Source of the DNA: Clostridia bacterium
GTDB lineage: Bacteria > Bacillota > Clostridia > Acetivibrionales > DSM-27016
NCBI GenBank assembly: GCA_026414765.1
Contig: JAOAIJ010000027.1
Coordinates: forward strand, 1 to 64,000
Length of the DNA stretch: 64,000 bases
Direction of reading: 5' to 3'
Positions 27,819 through 37,220 of the stretch are shown here, piece after piece. The notes beneath the pieces were generated by a model. The model worked only from the letters and a program-made list of their open reading frames with translations, was not told where the DNA came from and searched no databases. Each line of letters opens with the position of its first letter. The stretch's first letter is position 1. Position numbers and translations under genes: made by a program.

Positions 27819-30800
27819 ATGCCTAAACGAAATGATGTTAAGAAAGTACTAGTTATAGGTTCGGGACCGATTATCATAGGACAAGCTGCAGAGTTTGATT
27901 ATGCAGGTACTCAAGCCTGTCAGGCCTTAAAGGAAGAAGGTATTGAAGTTGTTCTTGTAAATAGTAACCCGGCTACAATAATGACAGATACAAATATAGC
28001 TGATAAGGTTTATATAGAACCACTAAATGTTGAGGTAGTAAAAAACATTATTTTAGAAGAAAAACCTGACAGCATACTGCCTACATTGGGTGGCCAAACA
28101 GGATTGAATCTGGCTATGGAACTTGCAGAATCAGGATTTCTTGAAGAAAACGGTGTAAAGCTGCTCGGTACTAAGACAGATGCTATAAAAATGGCTGAAG
28201 ACAGGCAAGACTTCAAGGATACAATGGAGAGGATAGGCGAACCATGTATTGCCAGTAAGGTAGTAAATACTATTGAAGATGCAATGGCTTTTGCGGCAGA
28301 GATAGGATACCCTGTTATTGTAAGGCCTGCGTATACGCTTGGGGGTACGGGCGGCGGTATCGCATACAGCAAGGATGAACTGCATGAAATCGGTTCAAAT
28401 GGATTGCGTTTAAGTAGAGTAAATCAGGTTTTGATAGAAAAATGTATTGCAGGTTGGAAGGAAATAGAGTATGAAGTAATGAGAGACGGAAAGGGCAATG
28501 TTATTACTGTATGTAATATGGAAAATATTGACCCTGTAGGCGTGCATACCGGAGACAGTATTGTTGTGGCTCCCTCACAGACACTTGCAGATAAGGAATA
28601 TCAGATGCTGAGAACAGCATCCTTAAAGATAATCTCGGCACTGGGTATAGAAGGAGGATGTAACTGCCAGTTTGCCCTTCATCCTACCAGCTTCGAGTAT
28701 GCTGTAATAGAAGTTAATCCTAGAGTTAGCCGTTCGTCTGCTTTAGCTTCAAAGGCAACAGGCTATCCTATTGCTAAGGTTGCAACAAAAATTGCCATAG
28801 GGTATGGGCTTGATGAGATAAAAAACGCCGTCACAGGAAAGACGTATGCATGCTTTGAACCAACACTGGACTATGTTGTTGTAAAGATACCAAAGTGGCC
28901 GTTTGACAAATTTGTAAAGGCAAAAAGAACACTGGGTACACAGATGAAGGCTACTGGAGAAGTAATGGCTATAAGCAGCTCTTTTGAGGGTGCTCTTATG
29001 AAGGCAATCCGTTCTCTGGAGCTGGGGTTGTTTACTCTTGAGCAGGATATCTATAAGCAATACGATGCAAACCAGATATTGGAGAAATTAAAGGATATAA
29101 ATGACGAAAGAATTTTTGTTATAGCTGAGGCCATAAGAAGGAGCATTTCGGTAGAGGAAATAAACGATATTACAAAGATTGATGATTTCTTCCTTTGTAA
29201 GATTAAAGAATTGGTACTGATGGAAGAAAAACTTAAGTCCTTGGAGATAGACAGCCTGACAAAGGAAATATTGAGAAAAGCAAAGAAAATGGGCTTTACA
29301 GATGCGATAATTGCGAAGTATATAGGCTGTGAGAAGAAAGATATCAAAAACCTTAGAAAAGAACTGGGCATAAAAGCTGTATATAAAATGGTTGATACAT
29401 GCGCTGCTGAGTTTGAAGCAGTCACACCATATTATTATTCAACCTTCGATGAAAGATGCGAAGTAAAGGAATCTGATAATAAAAAGGTATTGGTAATCGG
29501 CTCCGGACCTATTAGAATCGGTCAGGGTATCGAATTTGACTACTGTTCGGTGCATTCAGTATGGGCACTTAAGGAAGAGGGCTATGAAACTATCATAGCT
29601 AACAATAATCCGGAAACAGTAAGTACTGACTTTGATACCTCAGACAGGCTTTACTTTGAACCTTTGACGCCTGAAGACGTAGAAAACATAGTGGAAACCG
29701 AAAAACCTGCAGGTGCAATAGTTCAGTTTGGAGGACAGACGGCTATAAAGCTGACAAAGGCCCTAAATGAAATGGGAGTTAAGATTTTCGGTACTGAACC
29801 TAAATATGTAGATGCTGCTGAAGACAGGGAAAAGTTTGATGCTATCCTTGAGGAAGTAGGAATTCCAAGACCTAAAGGTAGAACCGTATTTACTTTGGAA
29901 CAGGCACTGGAGACAGCGAATGATCTGGGTTATCCTGTACTGGTAAGACCTTCCTATGTCCTTGGCGGACAAGGAATGGAGATAGCATACAGTGATAAGG
30001 ATGTCACTGAGTTTATGGAAATAATAAATAGGGTAAAACAGGAACATCCTATTTTGATAGATAAATATATGATGGGTAAGGAAATAGAAGTTGATGCAAT
30101 ATGTGACGGGGAAGATATACTTATTCCGGGTATAATGGAGCATCTTGAAAGAGCCGGAGTACATTCTGGAGACAGTATTTCTGTATATCCTACTCAGACT
30201 ATAGACGAAAAAACGAAAGAGCAGATAATAGATTATACAAGAAAGCTGGCAAAAGCGCTGCATGTAGTTGGGTTGGTTAATATCCAGTATGTGCAGTATA
30301 ACAACGTGCTGTATGTAATTGAAGTAAATCCACGTTCAAGCCGTACTGTCCCGTATATAAGCAAGGTGACAGGAATACCTATGGTAAATATAGCAACAAA
30401 ACTGATGATGGGTAAGAAACTCAGTGATTTCCGCTACGGAACAGGACTATATAAAGAAGCGGATTATGTAGCTGTGAAAGTTCCGGTATTCTCATTTGAA
30501 AAACTGCACGATGTAGATACGAGCCTTGGACCTGAAATGAAATCTACAGGTGAGGTACTGGGAATAGCAAGGAGTGTAACGGAGGCACTGTATAAAGGTA
30601 TAGTAGCTTCAGGTATAAAACTTCCAAAGAAAGGCGGCGGTATACTGATGACTGTAAGGGATACCGATAAGCCTGAACTTATAGGGATTGCAGAAGATTT
30701 TGAAAAACTGGGCTTTGAATTATGGGCTACAGGTAAAACTGCGAAAATGTTAAACAGTCAGGGTATTGCTACAAATGCAGTTAAAAAGATAGATGAAGGA

Positions 30801-31031
30801 TCTCCGAATCTCATAGACTTGATACAATCGGGAAAGATAAGCATGGTTATTAATACTCCTACAAAAGGTCGTAAACCTGAAAGAGACGGTTTCAAAATAA
30901 GGAGAAAATCTGTAGAAATTCAGATACCTTGTCTTACATCACTGGATACTGCAAAGGCTGTAATTCAATGTCTAAAGCTGGGCAAAGATGTAGGGGAGCT
31001 GGATATAATCAACTTGAGCGTGTTTGACTAA
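27819..31031 (+). CDS. carB: carbamoyl-phosphate synthase large chain
   Basis: Makes carbamoyl phosphate from bicarbonate, ammonia and two ATP. Two homologous ATP-grasp halves are visible. The first starts [20 protein letters not shown] and the second [20 protein letters not shown] near residue 555, each with VRPxYxLGG motifs. A C-terminal MGS-like domain from about residue 935 usually binds allosteric nucleotides. 1070 aa is the normal full length, with no frameshift. Follows carA by 46 bases. Confidence 0.97.
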   Translation: MPKRNDVKKVLVIGSGPIIIGQAAEFDYAGTQACQALKEEGIEVVLVNSNPATIMTDTNIADKVYIEPLNVEVVKNIILEEKPDSILPTLGGQTGLNLAMELAESGFLEENGVKLLGTKTDAIKMAEDRQDFKDTMERIGEPCIASKVVNTIEDAMAFAAEIGYPVIVRPAYTLGGTGGGIAYSKDELHEIGSNGLRLSRVNQVLIEKCIAGWKEIEYEVMRDGKGNVITVCNMENIDPVGVHTGDSIVVAPSQTLADKEYQMLRTASLKIISALGIEGGCNCQFALHPTSFEYAVIEVNPRVSRSSALASKATGYPIAKVATKIAIGYGLDEIKNAVTGKTYACFEPTLDYVVVKIPKWPFDKFVKAKRTLGTQMKATGEVMAISSSFEGALMKAIRSLELGLFTLEQDIYKQYDANQILEKLKDINDERIFVIAEAIRRSISVEEINDITKIDDFFLCKIKELVLMEEKLKSLEIDSLTKEILRKAKKMGFTDAIIAKYIGCEKKDIKNLRKELGIKAVYKMVDTCAAEFEAVTPYYYSTFDERCEVKESDNKKVLVIGSGPIRIGQGIEFDYCSVHSVWALKEEGYETIIANNNPETVSTDFDTSDRLYFEPLTPEDVENIVETEKPAGAIVQFGGQTAIKLTKALNEMGVKIFGTEPKYVDAAEDREKFDAILEEVGIPRPKGRTVFTLEQALETANDLGYPVLVRPSYVLGGQGMEIAYSDKDVTEFMEIINRVKQEHPILIDKYMMGKEIEVDAICDGEDILIPGIMEHLERAGVHSGDSISVYPTQTIDEKTKEQIIDYTRKLAKALHVVGLVNIQYVQYNNVLYVIEVNPRSSRTVPYISKVTGIPMVNIATKLMMGKKLSDFRYGTGLYKEADYVAVKVPVFSFEKLHDVDTSLGPEMKSTGEVLGIARSVTEALYKGIVASGIKLPKKGGGILMTVRDTDKPELIGIAEDFEKLGFELWATGKTAKMLNSQGIATNAVKKIDEGSPNLIDLIQSGKISMVINTPTKGRKPERDGFKIRRKSVEIQIPCLTSLDTAKAVIQCLKLGKDVGELDIINLSVFD

Positions 31032-31056
31032 ACAGTATTATTAGCGGAGGAAGTCC

Positions 31057-31839
31057 ATGGCAAAGGTTTTGAAAGAAAAAATACAGTCTGTGGAAAGACT
31101 GGCTCCGGATATTTATAAAATGATAATCAGCTCTGAGTATATAGCAAAAAATGCGGAGCCTGGACAATTTGTGAACATTAAATGCAGTGAAGGAATAAAT
31201 GCACTGCTGAGAAGACCTATTAGTATCTGTAATATTGACAGAGAGCGGAATCTACTTGATATTGTTTTCCAAGTCAAGGGTATAGGAACGGAATATCTGG
31301 CACAAAAACAAGCCGGAATGGAAGTTGATATAATAGCTCCTTTAGGAAAACCGTTTATGGTTTCAGAGAGCTGTGAAAGAATTGCTGTAGTAGGCGGAGG
31401 GATAGGCGTTTTCCCTCTGCTTTATCTGCTTAAAAATATTAAAAGTGCCAAAAAACATGCCTATTTGGGATTTAGAAGCAAGGAATTCATAGTATTAAGA
31501 GATGAGTTTGAAAATGCTTCAGATAAACTAACCATATCAACTGATGACGGAAGTGAAGGCCATAAAGGGCTGGTTACGGAATTGTTGGAAAAGGATCTCA
31601 TGGAAGATAAGTTTGATATTATATATACTTGTGGACCAACTCCCATGATAAGGAAAGTAGTTGATATAGCAGACAGATTTCAAGTTAAGTGTCAGGTATC
31701 TTTAGAGCAAAGAATGGGATGCGGAATAGGTGCATGCCTTGTATGTGCATGCAAAACCAGATTGGGTGATGAGTGGGAGTATAGCCATGTATGTAAAGAC
31801 GGACCCGTATTCTGGAGTGATGAAGTAATATTTGATTAA
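31057..31839 (+). CDS. pyrK: dihydroorotate dehydrogenase electron-transfer subunit PyrK
   Basis: The FAD and [2Fe-2S] subunit that passes electrons from PyrD to NAD. The FAD part contains RRPISICNID; the NAD part has AVVGGGIGVFPLLYL and TCGPTPM. The C-terminal iron-sulfur cysteines are in CQVSLEQRMGCGIGACLVC plus a final VCKDGPVF. 260 aa. It marks PyrD as type 1B. Start ATG with GCGGAGG upstream. A structured 116-bp spacer separates it from pyrD. Confidence 0.96.
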   Translation: MAKVLKEKIQSVERLAPDIYKMIISSEYIAKNAEPGQFVNIKCSEGINALLRRPISICNIDRERNLLDIVFQVKGIGTEYLAQKQAGMEVDIIAPLGKPFMVSESCERIAVVGGGIGVFPLLYLLKNIKSAKKHAYLGFRSKEFIVLRDEFENASDKLTISTDDGSEGHKGLVTELLEKDLMEDKFDIIYTCGPTPMIRKVVDIADRFQVKCQVSLEQRMGCGIGACLVCACKTRLGDEWEYSHVCKDGPVFWSDEVIFD

Positions 31840-31864
31840 AGGATTCATTCGGATTGGGGACATG

Positions 31865-31925
31865 GAGCATATAGCTCGAAAGGCAATGGCCTGGAAAGCT
31901 ATTGCATACCTGCCGTATGGCAGGT
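31865..31925 (+). other. three consecutive small hairpins between pyrK and pyrD
   Basis: GAGC/GCTC (31865-31877), GCAATGGC/GCTATTGC (31883-31905, one G-U pair) and ACCTGCC-GTAT-GGCAGGT (31908-31925, perfect with a tetraloop) stand side by side in the only long gap within the cluster. No T run follows. It may be a processing or stability element; no known family was recognised. Confidence 0.5.
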
Positions 31926-31955
31926 GCGATAAAATAAATAAAGAGGTTAAAGAGT

Positions 31956-32870
31956 ATGATTGATTTAAGTGTTAACATAGCAGGTATTGAGCTAAAGAAT
32001 CCTGTTATAGCTGCTTCGGGAACCTTCGGGTTTGGACGGGAGTATGCAGAATTCGTGGATTTGAATCAAATAGGCGGTATTTCCGTTAAAGGGCTCAAAC
32101 TAAAACCTACTTTGGGTAACAAACCTCCCAGAATAGCGGAAACACCTGCAGGTATTTTGAACAGTGTGGGACTCCAGAATCCGGGAGTAGAGGTATTTAT
32201 TAAAGAAGAGATTCCATATCTGAGACAGTTTAATACAGCGGTAATAGCTAATATTGCAGGAAATACAATAGAAGATTATGTCGAAATGGCAGAGATTTTA
32301 AGTGACACAGATATAGACGCTATTGAACTTAATATTTCATGTCCCAATGTTAAAGAAGGATGCCTAGCCTTCGGAACCAGCACAGGTGGTACAACTCTTC
32401 TTACAAAGAGAGTCAGAGAAGCATGTAAAAAACCTCTTATAGTTAAGCTTTCACCAAATGTAACGGATATTAAGGAAATTGCAGCAGCAGCAGAAGCGGC
32501 AGGTGCAGATGCAATCTCATTGATTAATACTATTCTGGGTATGGCTATCGATATTCACAAAAGACGTCCTATACTTGCAAATAATGTCGGCGGTCTGTCA
32601 GGTCCTGCAGTAAAGCCTGTAGCGGTAAGAATGACATATGAGGTTTCAAAGATGGTGAAAGTGCCTGTAATCGGGATGGGAGGTATTTCAACAGGTGATG
32701 ATGCAGTCGAATTCATGCTTGCCGGAGCAAGTGCAGTGATGGTCGGCACAGCAAACTTTGTAAATCCCGCTGCATGTATTGATGTAGTAAAGGGAATAGA
32801 ATCCTATCTTTCAAGGCATAACTATAAAAGTGTAAATGACATAGTGGGGAAGCTGGAACTGAATTTATAA
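31956..32870 (+). CDS. pyrD: dihydroorotate dehydrogenase, type 1B catalytic subunit
   Basis: Oxidises dihydroorotate to orotate using FMN. Key parts are NPVIAASGTFGFG, the catalytic-loop Cys in NISCPNVKEG, and the FMN-phosphate motif GMGGISTGDDAVEFM near the end. 304 aa fits type 1B, and PyrK is encoded just upstream. A purine-rich site (AAGAGG) precedes the ATG. A histidine phosphatase gene follows after about 30 bases. Confidence 0.96.
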   Translation: MIDLSVNIAGIELKNPVIAASGTFGFGREYAEFVDLNQIGGISVKGLKLKPTLGNKPPRIAETPAGILNSVGLQNPGVEVFIKEEIPYLRQFNTAVIANIAGNTIEDYVEMAEILSDTDIDAIELNISCPNVKEGCLAFGTSTGGTTLLTKRVREACKKPLIVKLSPNVTDIKEIAAAAEAAGADAISLINTILGMAIDIHKRRPILANNVGGLSGPAVKPVAVRMTYEVSKMVKVPVIGMGGISTGDDAVEFMLAGASAVMVGTANFVNPAACIDVVKGIESYLSRHNYKSVNDIVGKLELNL

Positions 32871-32902
32871 TGACTTGTTCAAAATAGAGGAGGCGGTTTG
32901 AT

Positions 32903-33589
32903 TTGAAAACTCGTCTTATTTTTGTACGACATGCTGAAGCGGAAGGAAACGTTATCCGGAGATTTCATGGCTGGACAGATAGCCCTATTACAGAAAAAGG
33001 GCATATACAGGCCCAAAAGGTAGCAGAACGCCTTAAGGACATACCGATAGATATTATCTACTCAAGTTCATTGAAAAGAACATTGCAGACTTGTGAGTAT
33101 ATTGCAAAAGCAAAAAATCTTCCTATTATAAGAACAGATCAGATGAAAGAAATAAACGGTGGAGACTGGGAAGGCAGGCGATGGGATGAACTTCCGGGAT
33201 TATGGCCTGAAGAGTATGATACCTGGGAAAACAAGCCACATGCACATAAAATGCCAAACGGTGAGAATATGGAAGAATTCCAGAGAAGGCTGCTTAACGA
33301 GGTAAAAAGAATAATAAAAGAAAATAAAGGAAAAAATATCTGCATTGTAACCCATGGAACTGCTATAAGATCAATGATGTGCAGCTTTCATAATTGCAGT
33401 CTGGAAAAAATGATAGATATTCCGTGGTATGACAATACTTCCGTAACAATAATAGATTATGAAGATGATAATTTCAATGTTGTACTGGAAGGGGATGCAG
33501 GCCATCTTGGTAAAGAGCTCAGTACGCTACAGAATCAGGAGTGGTGGGCAGAATATATGGAAAGTTATAATTCAAAAAACAAAGAATAA
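32903..33589 (+). CDS. histidine phosphatase family protein
   Basis: A phosphoglycerate-mutase-like phosphatase. The phospho-acceptor motif is RHAEAEGN at residues 8-15, and the second catalytic histidine is in VTHGTAIRSM near residue 152. 228 aa. TTG start with GAGGAGG nine bases upstream. It lies between pyrD and the orotate phosphoribosyltransferase-like gene and reads the same way, so it is probably in the pyr transcript. Its substrate is unknown; a nucleotide or sugar phosphate is possible. Confidence 0.85.
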   Translation: MKTRLIFVRHAEAEGNVIRRFHGWTDSPITEKGHIQAQKVAERLKDIPIDIIYSSSLKRTLQTCEYIAKAKNLPIIRTDQMKEINGGDWEGRRWDELPGLWPEEYDTWENKPHAHKMPNGENMEEFQRRLLNEVKRIIKENKGKNICIVTHGTAIRSMMCSFHNCSLEKMIDIPWYDNTSVTIIDYEDDNFNVVLEGDAGHLGKELSTLQNQEWWAEYMESYNSKNKE

Positions 33590-33606
33590 GATTGGGGGTA
33601 TATGGT

Positions 33607-34461
33607 ATGAGTGCAAATGAAAAACTGGTTACATGGCTGTTTGAAACAGACGCAGTCAGGGTGTGCCCTGAGAATAAGCCGTTTTGGTATACATCTGGTA
33701 CTATAGGTCCATATTATATAAATACACATTTCTTGTATGGAAGTGAATCAAAAGCAAACGACTTACTTAAAAAAATAGATTCAGAAAAGAATGACATTGT
33801 GAATTGTCCCGGGAGAATTCTGGACGCAACCAGGGAAAACTATAAGAGTGATAGGATATTTAAAGGTTTAATCGAGGAGATGTGCAGCTATATCAGGGAA
33901 AATATAGATATATCTGAGATTGACTGCATATCAGGTGGAGAAAGACGTGACTGGTTTTTCTCTCTTATTATAGCGGAAATTCTAGGAAAACCACATATCA
34001 CGATTTATAAAGATATGAAAGCTGTTATTTCCGAAAATGGCAACACAACACCAGTCGGAAATTTAAGTGGTAAGAAGGTATTACATATAGCTGACTTGAT
34101 AACTGAAGCATCAAGTTATGAAAGGGCATGGATTCCAGCTATAAAAAATATTAGCGGAGAGATGTTATGGAGTGTTGTTGTAGTTGATAGAAAACAAGGG
34201 GGAGAAGCATTGCTGGCAAAGGAAGGAGTAAAATCATTTTCAATGGTCAGCATAGATAAGGAGCTGTTTGACAAAGTCCTTGACATGAAATTGATTAACG
34301 TAGAGCAGTATGAAATGATAGTAAGATATATAAAAAACCCTAAGGATTCTATGAAGGAATTCCTCGAAACACACCCTGAATTCCTTGAGAACGCACTAAA
34401 TGCAGACGAAAAGACAAAGGAACGGGCAAAGCTTTGTATAGATAAAAAAATATACGGTTAA
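33607..34461 (+). CDS. divergent orotate phosphoribosyltransferase-like protein
   Basis: A type I phosphoribosyltransferase fold in the place where pyrE would be. Family-like parts are WYTSGTIGPYYINTHF (about 28-43), GERRDWFFSLIIAEILGKP (111-129) and VVDRKQGGEALLAKEG. The PRPP-binding loop, usually like EDVITTGGS, reads ADLITEASS (162-170): one of two acidic residues and the TTG turn are missing. At 284 aa it is longer than ordinary PyrE (about 190-230), with an extra C-terminal helical segment. Start ATG 33607 follows GGGGG at eight bases. It may be the real OPRT of this organism or a regulatory relative. Confidence 0.7.
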   Translation: MSANEKLVTWLFETDAVRVCPENKPFWYTSGTIGPYYINTHFLYGSESKANDLLKKIDSEKNDIVNCPGRILDATRENYKSDRIFKGLIEEMCSYIRENIDISEIDCISGGERRDWFFSLIIAEILGKPHITIYKDMKAVISENGNTTPVGNLSGKKVLHIADLITEASSYERAWIPAIKNISGEMLWSVVVVDRKQGGEALLAKEGVKSFSMVSIDKELFDKVLDMKLINVEQYEMIVRYIKNPKDSMKEFLETHPEFLENALNADEKTKERAKLCIDKKIYG

Positions 34462-34479
34462 TAAAACAAGAAGTTAGAG

Positions 34480-34530
34480 AAACCTCAAGATAATGTCTAA
34501 CGATTAAACTGACATTATCCTGAGGTTTTA
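34480..34530. terminator. bidirectional terminator at the end of the pyr cluster
   Basis: AAACCTCA plus GATAATGTC pair with GACATTATC plus TGAGGTTT (34480-34497 with 34511-34528, one internal mismatch), loop of 13 nt. It ends the pyr cluster and the convergent small membrane-protein gene. Confidence 0.85.
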
Positions 34531-34533
34531 TAC

Positions 34534-35088
34534 TTAATTAAGGCTAAAATCCAGGGTTTTCAATAACTTATCAGTATTACCCTCAAAATTGTAAAACAAT
34601 GGTCTGAATTTATAGTCCAAAACCAATAAATAAGGTTTTTCACCATTAGGAAATATCAGAAAGACTTCATTCACTAGTTGACTTAGCCACTGAGTCTTTA
34701 TTTCTATAGAAGGATTTAATGGAATTCTTACTATAAAACCGTTCTTAGGTAAGGCGCTTGCTTTAATAAATACACCTGTTATTCCGTTTAGATAACTTTC
34801 GGCCAAATCCTGAATTTTTGTATTCCGCTTAACCTTTTTTATAACAGCCCCTTTAGAAACATCGAAAATTTCAATTTGCTTTTCCTCCTGAACCGATATA
34901 TTTGGCGAGGCCAAGAATGAAAGTAAGTAATCTTTATCAGGATGACTATTTTCATAAACAGTCATTTCAAGTGAATCCGGATTTCTGCTATTCTGTGAAT
35001 AAGTGAAAATACCAATACCCAATGCTAATAATAGAATTGATACTGTTACAATTTTAAGAAGTTTTTTCTTTATAATAATAATTGTCAT
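34534..35088 (-). CDS. membrane-anchored hypothetical protein
   Basis: A 184-aa protein with one N-terminal membrane helix (about residues 9-30) and an otherwise soluble, presumably extracytoplasmic domain. I do not recognise the domain. The start is set at ATG 35088, about ten bases after GGGGG; a GTG nine bases upstream is too close to that site. The start of the mature part is polar (SQNSRNPDS). It stands alone on the minus strand between the pyr cluster and miaB. Confidence 0.65.
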   Translation of the reverse strand: MTIIIIKKKLLKIVTVSILLLALGIGIFTYSQNSRNPDSLEMTVYENSHPDKDYLLSFLASPNISVQEEKQIEIFDVSKGAVIKKVKRNTKIQDLAESYLNGITGVFIKASALPKNGFIVRIPLNPSIEIKTQWLSQLVNEVFLIFPNGEKPYLLVLDYKFRPLFYNFEGNTDKLLKTLDFSLN

Positions 35089-35286
35089 AAAATACACACC
35101 CCCTAATCATTTATGATTAGACAAGAATATATATTACAAAAATTTTAAAATAACATATCCGATTCAGAATTTCTGCTGATCAATTTATTGTTGAATTTTA
35201 CTTATCCATGGATTATGATATGTTATAGCATTCTTAGTATTTAAAAAGATAATAATAATTACAAATACAACTTGGAGGAAACAAGA

Positions 35287-36708
35287 TTGAGCAAGAGAGA
35301 AACAATATGTATACCTCAGGAAGATATATTAAAGCAAAAAGAGTTTATTCATAACGTAAAGGAAATTAATCTTGGAAAGCTTAAAAGGTATTGTATTCAG
35401 ACATTTGGCTGCCAGATGAATGAAAACGATTCGGAAAAACTGGCCGGTATGCTTGCTGAAATGGGTTATCTAGAGACTGATAATGTTAATGAGAGTGACA
35501 TAATCATATATAACACCTGTTGTGTAAGAGAAAATGCAGAATTGAAAGTATATGGGCATTTGGGCGCCCTTAAAAAATTGAAGAAGGAAAAGCCTGATCT
35601 AGTGATAGCGGTATGTGGCTGCATGATGCAGCAAAAGGAAGTTGTTGAGCATATAAAGAAGAAGTACAGGCATGTAAATCTTGTATTTGGTACACATAAT
35701 CTGTATAAGTTTCCGGAATTACTATATAGTTCAATTCATTCAGAACAAAATGTAATCGATATTTGGGAGACAACCGGGGCAGTTGCCGAGGGAATGCCTA
35801 TACAAAGAAAATATGATATAAAAGCATATGTGACGGTTATGTACGGCTGCAATAATTTTTGTTCATACTGTATTGTGCCGTATGTGAGGGGTAGGGAGAG
35901 AAGCAGAAGTATTAATGATATAGTTAATGAGGTAAGGACATTAGGTCAACATGGCTGCAAAGAAGTTACACTTCTCGGCCAAAATGTAAATTCATATGGA
36001 AAAGACCTTGATGGAGATATAAGCTTTGCAATGCTGCTGAAAGAGGTTGACAAAATTGAAGGCATTGAAAGGATAAGATTCATGACTTCACATCCGAAGG
36101 ATTTGACTGAAGATTTGATTTATGCAGTAAGGGATTGTAAAAAGGTTTGTGAGCATATTCATCTGCCAGTTCAAGCTGGAAGCACAAAAATTCTTGAGCA
36201 AATGAATAGAAAATATACAAAAGACCAGTATCTCGGTTTAGTTGCAAAAATCAGGGAAAGTATTCCGGGAGCTGCTCTTACTACAGATATAATAGTAGGA
36301 TTTCCAGGAGAGACAGATGAGGACTTTGACGAAACAATCGATATCATGGAAGAAGTAAGATTTGATTCTGCTTTTACTTTTCTGTACTCAAAAAGGACAG
36401 GCACACCTGCTGCAAAAAATCCGGACCAGGTTAGTGAAGATGAAAAGAAGAGAAGGTTTGAGAAACTTCTGGAGGTACAGAATAAAATCAGTAAAGCGCT
36501 AAATGATGATTATCTTGGAAAAGAAGAAGAAGTTCTGGTGGAAGGACTGAGCAAAAATAGGAAGACTACCTATACAGGCAGAACAAGAACTAACAAAATA
36601 GTTAATTTCAGAGGAAAAAAGGAAATGGTAGGCAAGTTGGTAACGGTAAGAATAACCGGAATACAGACCTGGTCGTTAGAAGGGGATGTTATAGCAATAA
36701 AGGATTAG
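35287..36708 (+). CDS. miaB: tRNA-2-methylthio-N6-dimethylallyladenosine synthase MiaB
   Basis: A radical SAM methylthiotransferase that adds the 2-methylthio group to i6A37 of tRNAs, after MiaA (encoded downstream). The N-terminal domain with cluster cysteines ([28 protein letters not shown]) is followed by the radical SAM motif [17 protein letters not shown] and a C-terminal TRAM domain. TTG 35287 is chosen: GGAGG is eight bases before it, while the earlier TTG at 35272 overlaps that site. 473 aa. The miaB-ylbF/ymcA-mutS-mutL order is usual in Firmicutes. Confidence 0.96.
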   Translation: MSKRETICIPQEDILKQKEFIHNVKEINLGKLKRYCIQTFGCQMNENDSEKLAGMLAEMGYLETDNVNESDIIIYNTCCVRENAELKVYGHLGALKKLKKEKPDLVIAVCGCMMQQKEVVEHIKKKYRHVNLVFGTHNLYKFPELLYSSIHSEQNVIDIWETTGAVAEGMPIQRKYDIKAYVTVMYGCNNFCSYCIVPYVRGRERSRSINDIVNEVRTLGQHGCKEVTLLGQNVNSYGKDLDGDISFAMLLKEVDKIEGIERIRFMTSHPKDLTEDLIYAVRDCKKVCEHIHLPVQAGSTKILEQMNRKYTKDQYLGLVAKIRESIPGAALTTDIIVGFPGETDEDFDETIDIMEEVRFDSAFTFLYSKRTGTPAAKNPDQVSEDEKKRRFEKLLEVQNKISKALNDDYLGKEEEVLVEGLSKNRKTTYTGRTRTNKIVNFRGKKEMVGKLVTVRITGIQTWSLEGDVIAIKD

Positions 36709-36772
36709 TAACTTTTTTGCTAGCAAAGTTTTTTTATGATAAAATACTTAAAAAGGATAAAAGGAGAAAAAG

Positions 36773-37156
36773 ATGGACGTAATTGCAAAAGCTAGAGAAT
36801 TAGGCCAGTTGATTGCAGAATCACCTGAGATGAATAGATTGAGTAGAGCCGAAGAAAGTATAGAAAGAGATGATACGGCTAAGAGACTTCTTGAGGATTA
36901 TAAACTTTTACAGATAGAGCTTGTGAGGGCGACAAAAGAAGGCCGGGACAAAGATATAGTCGATAGCATAAAACAAAGGCTTATGGATAAGCAAAAGGAA
37001 GTCAATGAATATGAGGTGACAAAAAACTATCTGGAATCAAAATCTGATTTTGATAAGATGATGAAGGATATAAATAATGTAATCATTCACACAATAACCG
37101 GGGAGGAGCCTTGTTCGCCAAATAAGTGTGGTTCCTGCGGGGGCGGATGCAAGTAG
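36773..37156 (+). CDS. YlbF/YmcA-family protein with cysteine-rich tail
   Basis: A small helical protein of the YlbF/YmcA family. In Bacillus these join YaaT in the Y-complex, which carries Fe-S clusters and guides RNase Y in mRNA processing and development. The helical domain covers about residues 1-108. The C-terminus ends in CSPNKCGSCGGGCK, giving four closely spaced cysteines that could bind a cluster or metal. AAGGAG is well placed before ATG. It lies between miaB and mutS, the ymcA position in Bacillus. Function is inferred from family and position. Confidence 0.85.
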   Translation: MDVIAKARELGQLIAESPEMNRLSRAEESIERDDTAKRLLEDYKLLQIELVRATKEGRDKDIVDSIKQRLMDKQKEVNEYEVTKNYLESKSDFDKMMKDINNVIIHTITGEEPCSPNKCGSCGGGCK

Positions 37157-37220
37157 TAAGGAATACGGTTATAGTGAAAAATTAAGCTTATATAAATATT
37201 GCGTTTCAGTGAGGTAAAAA

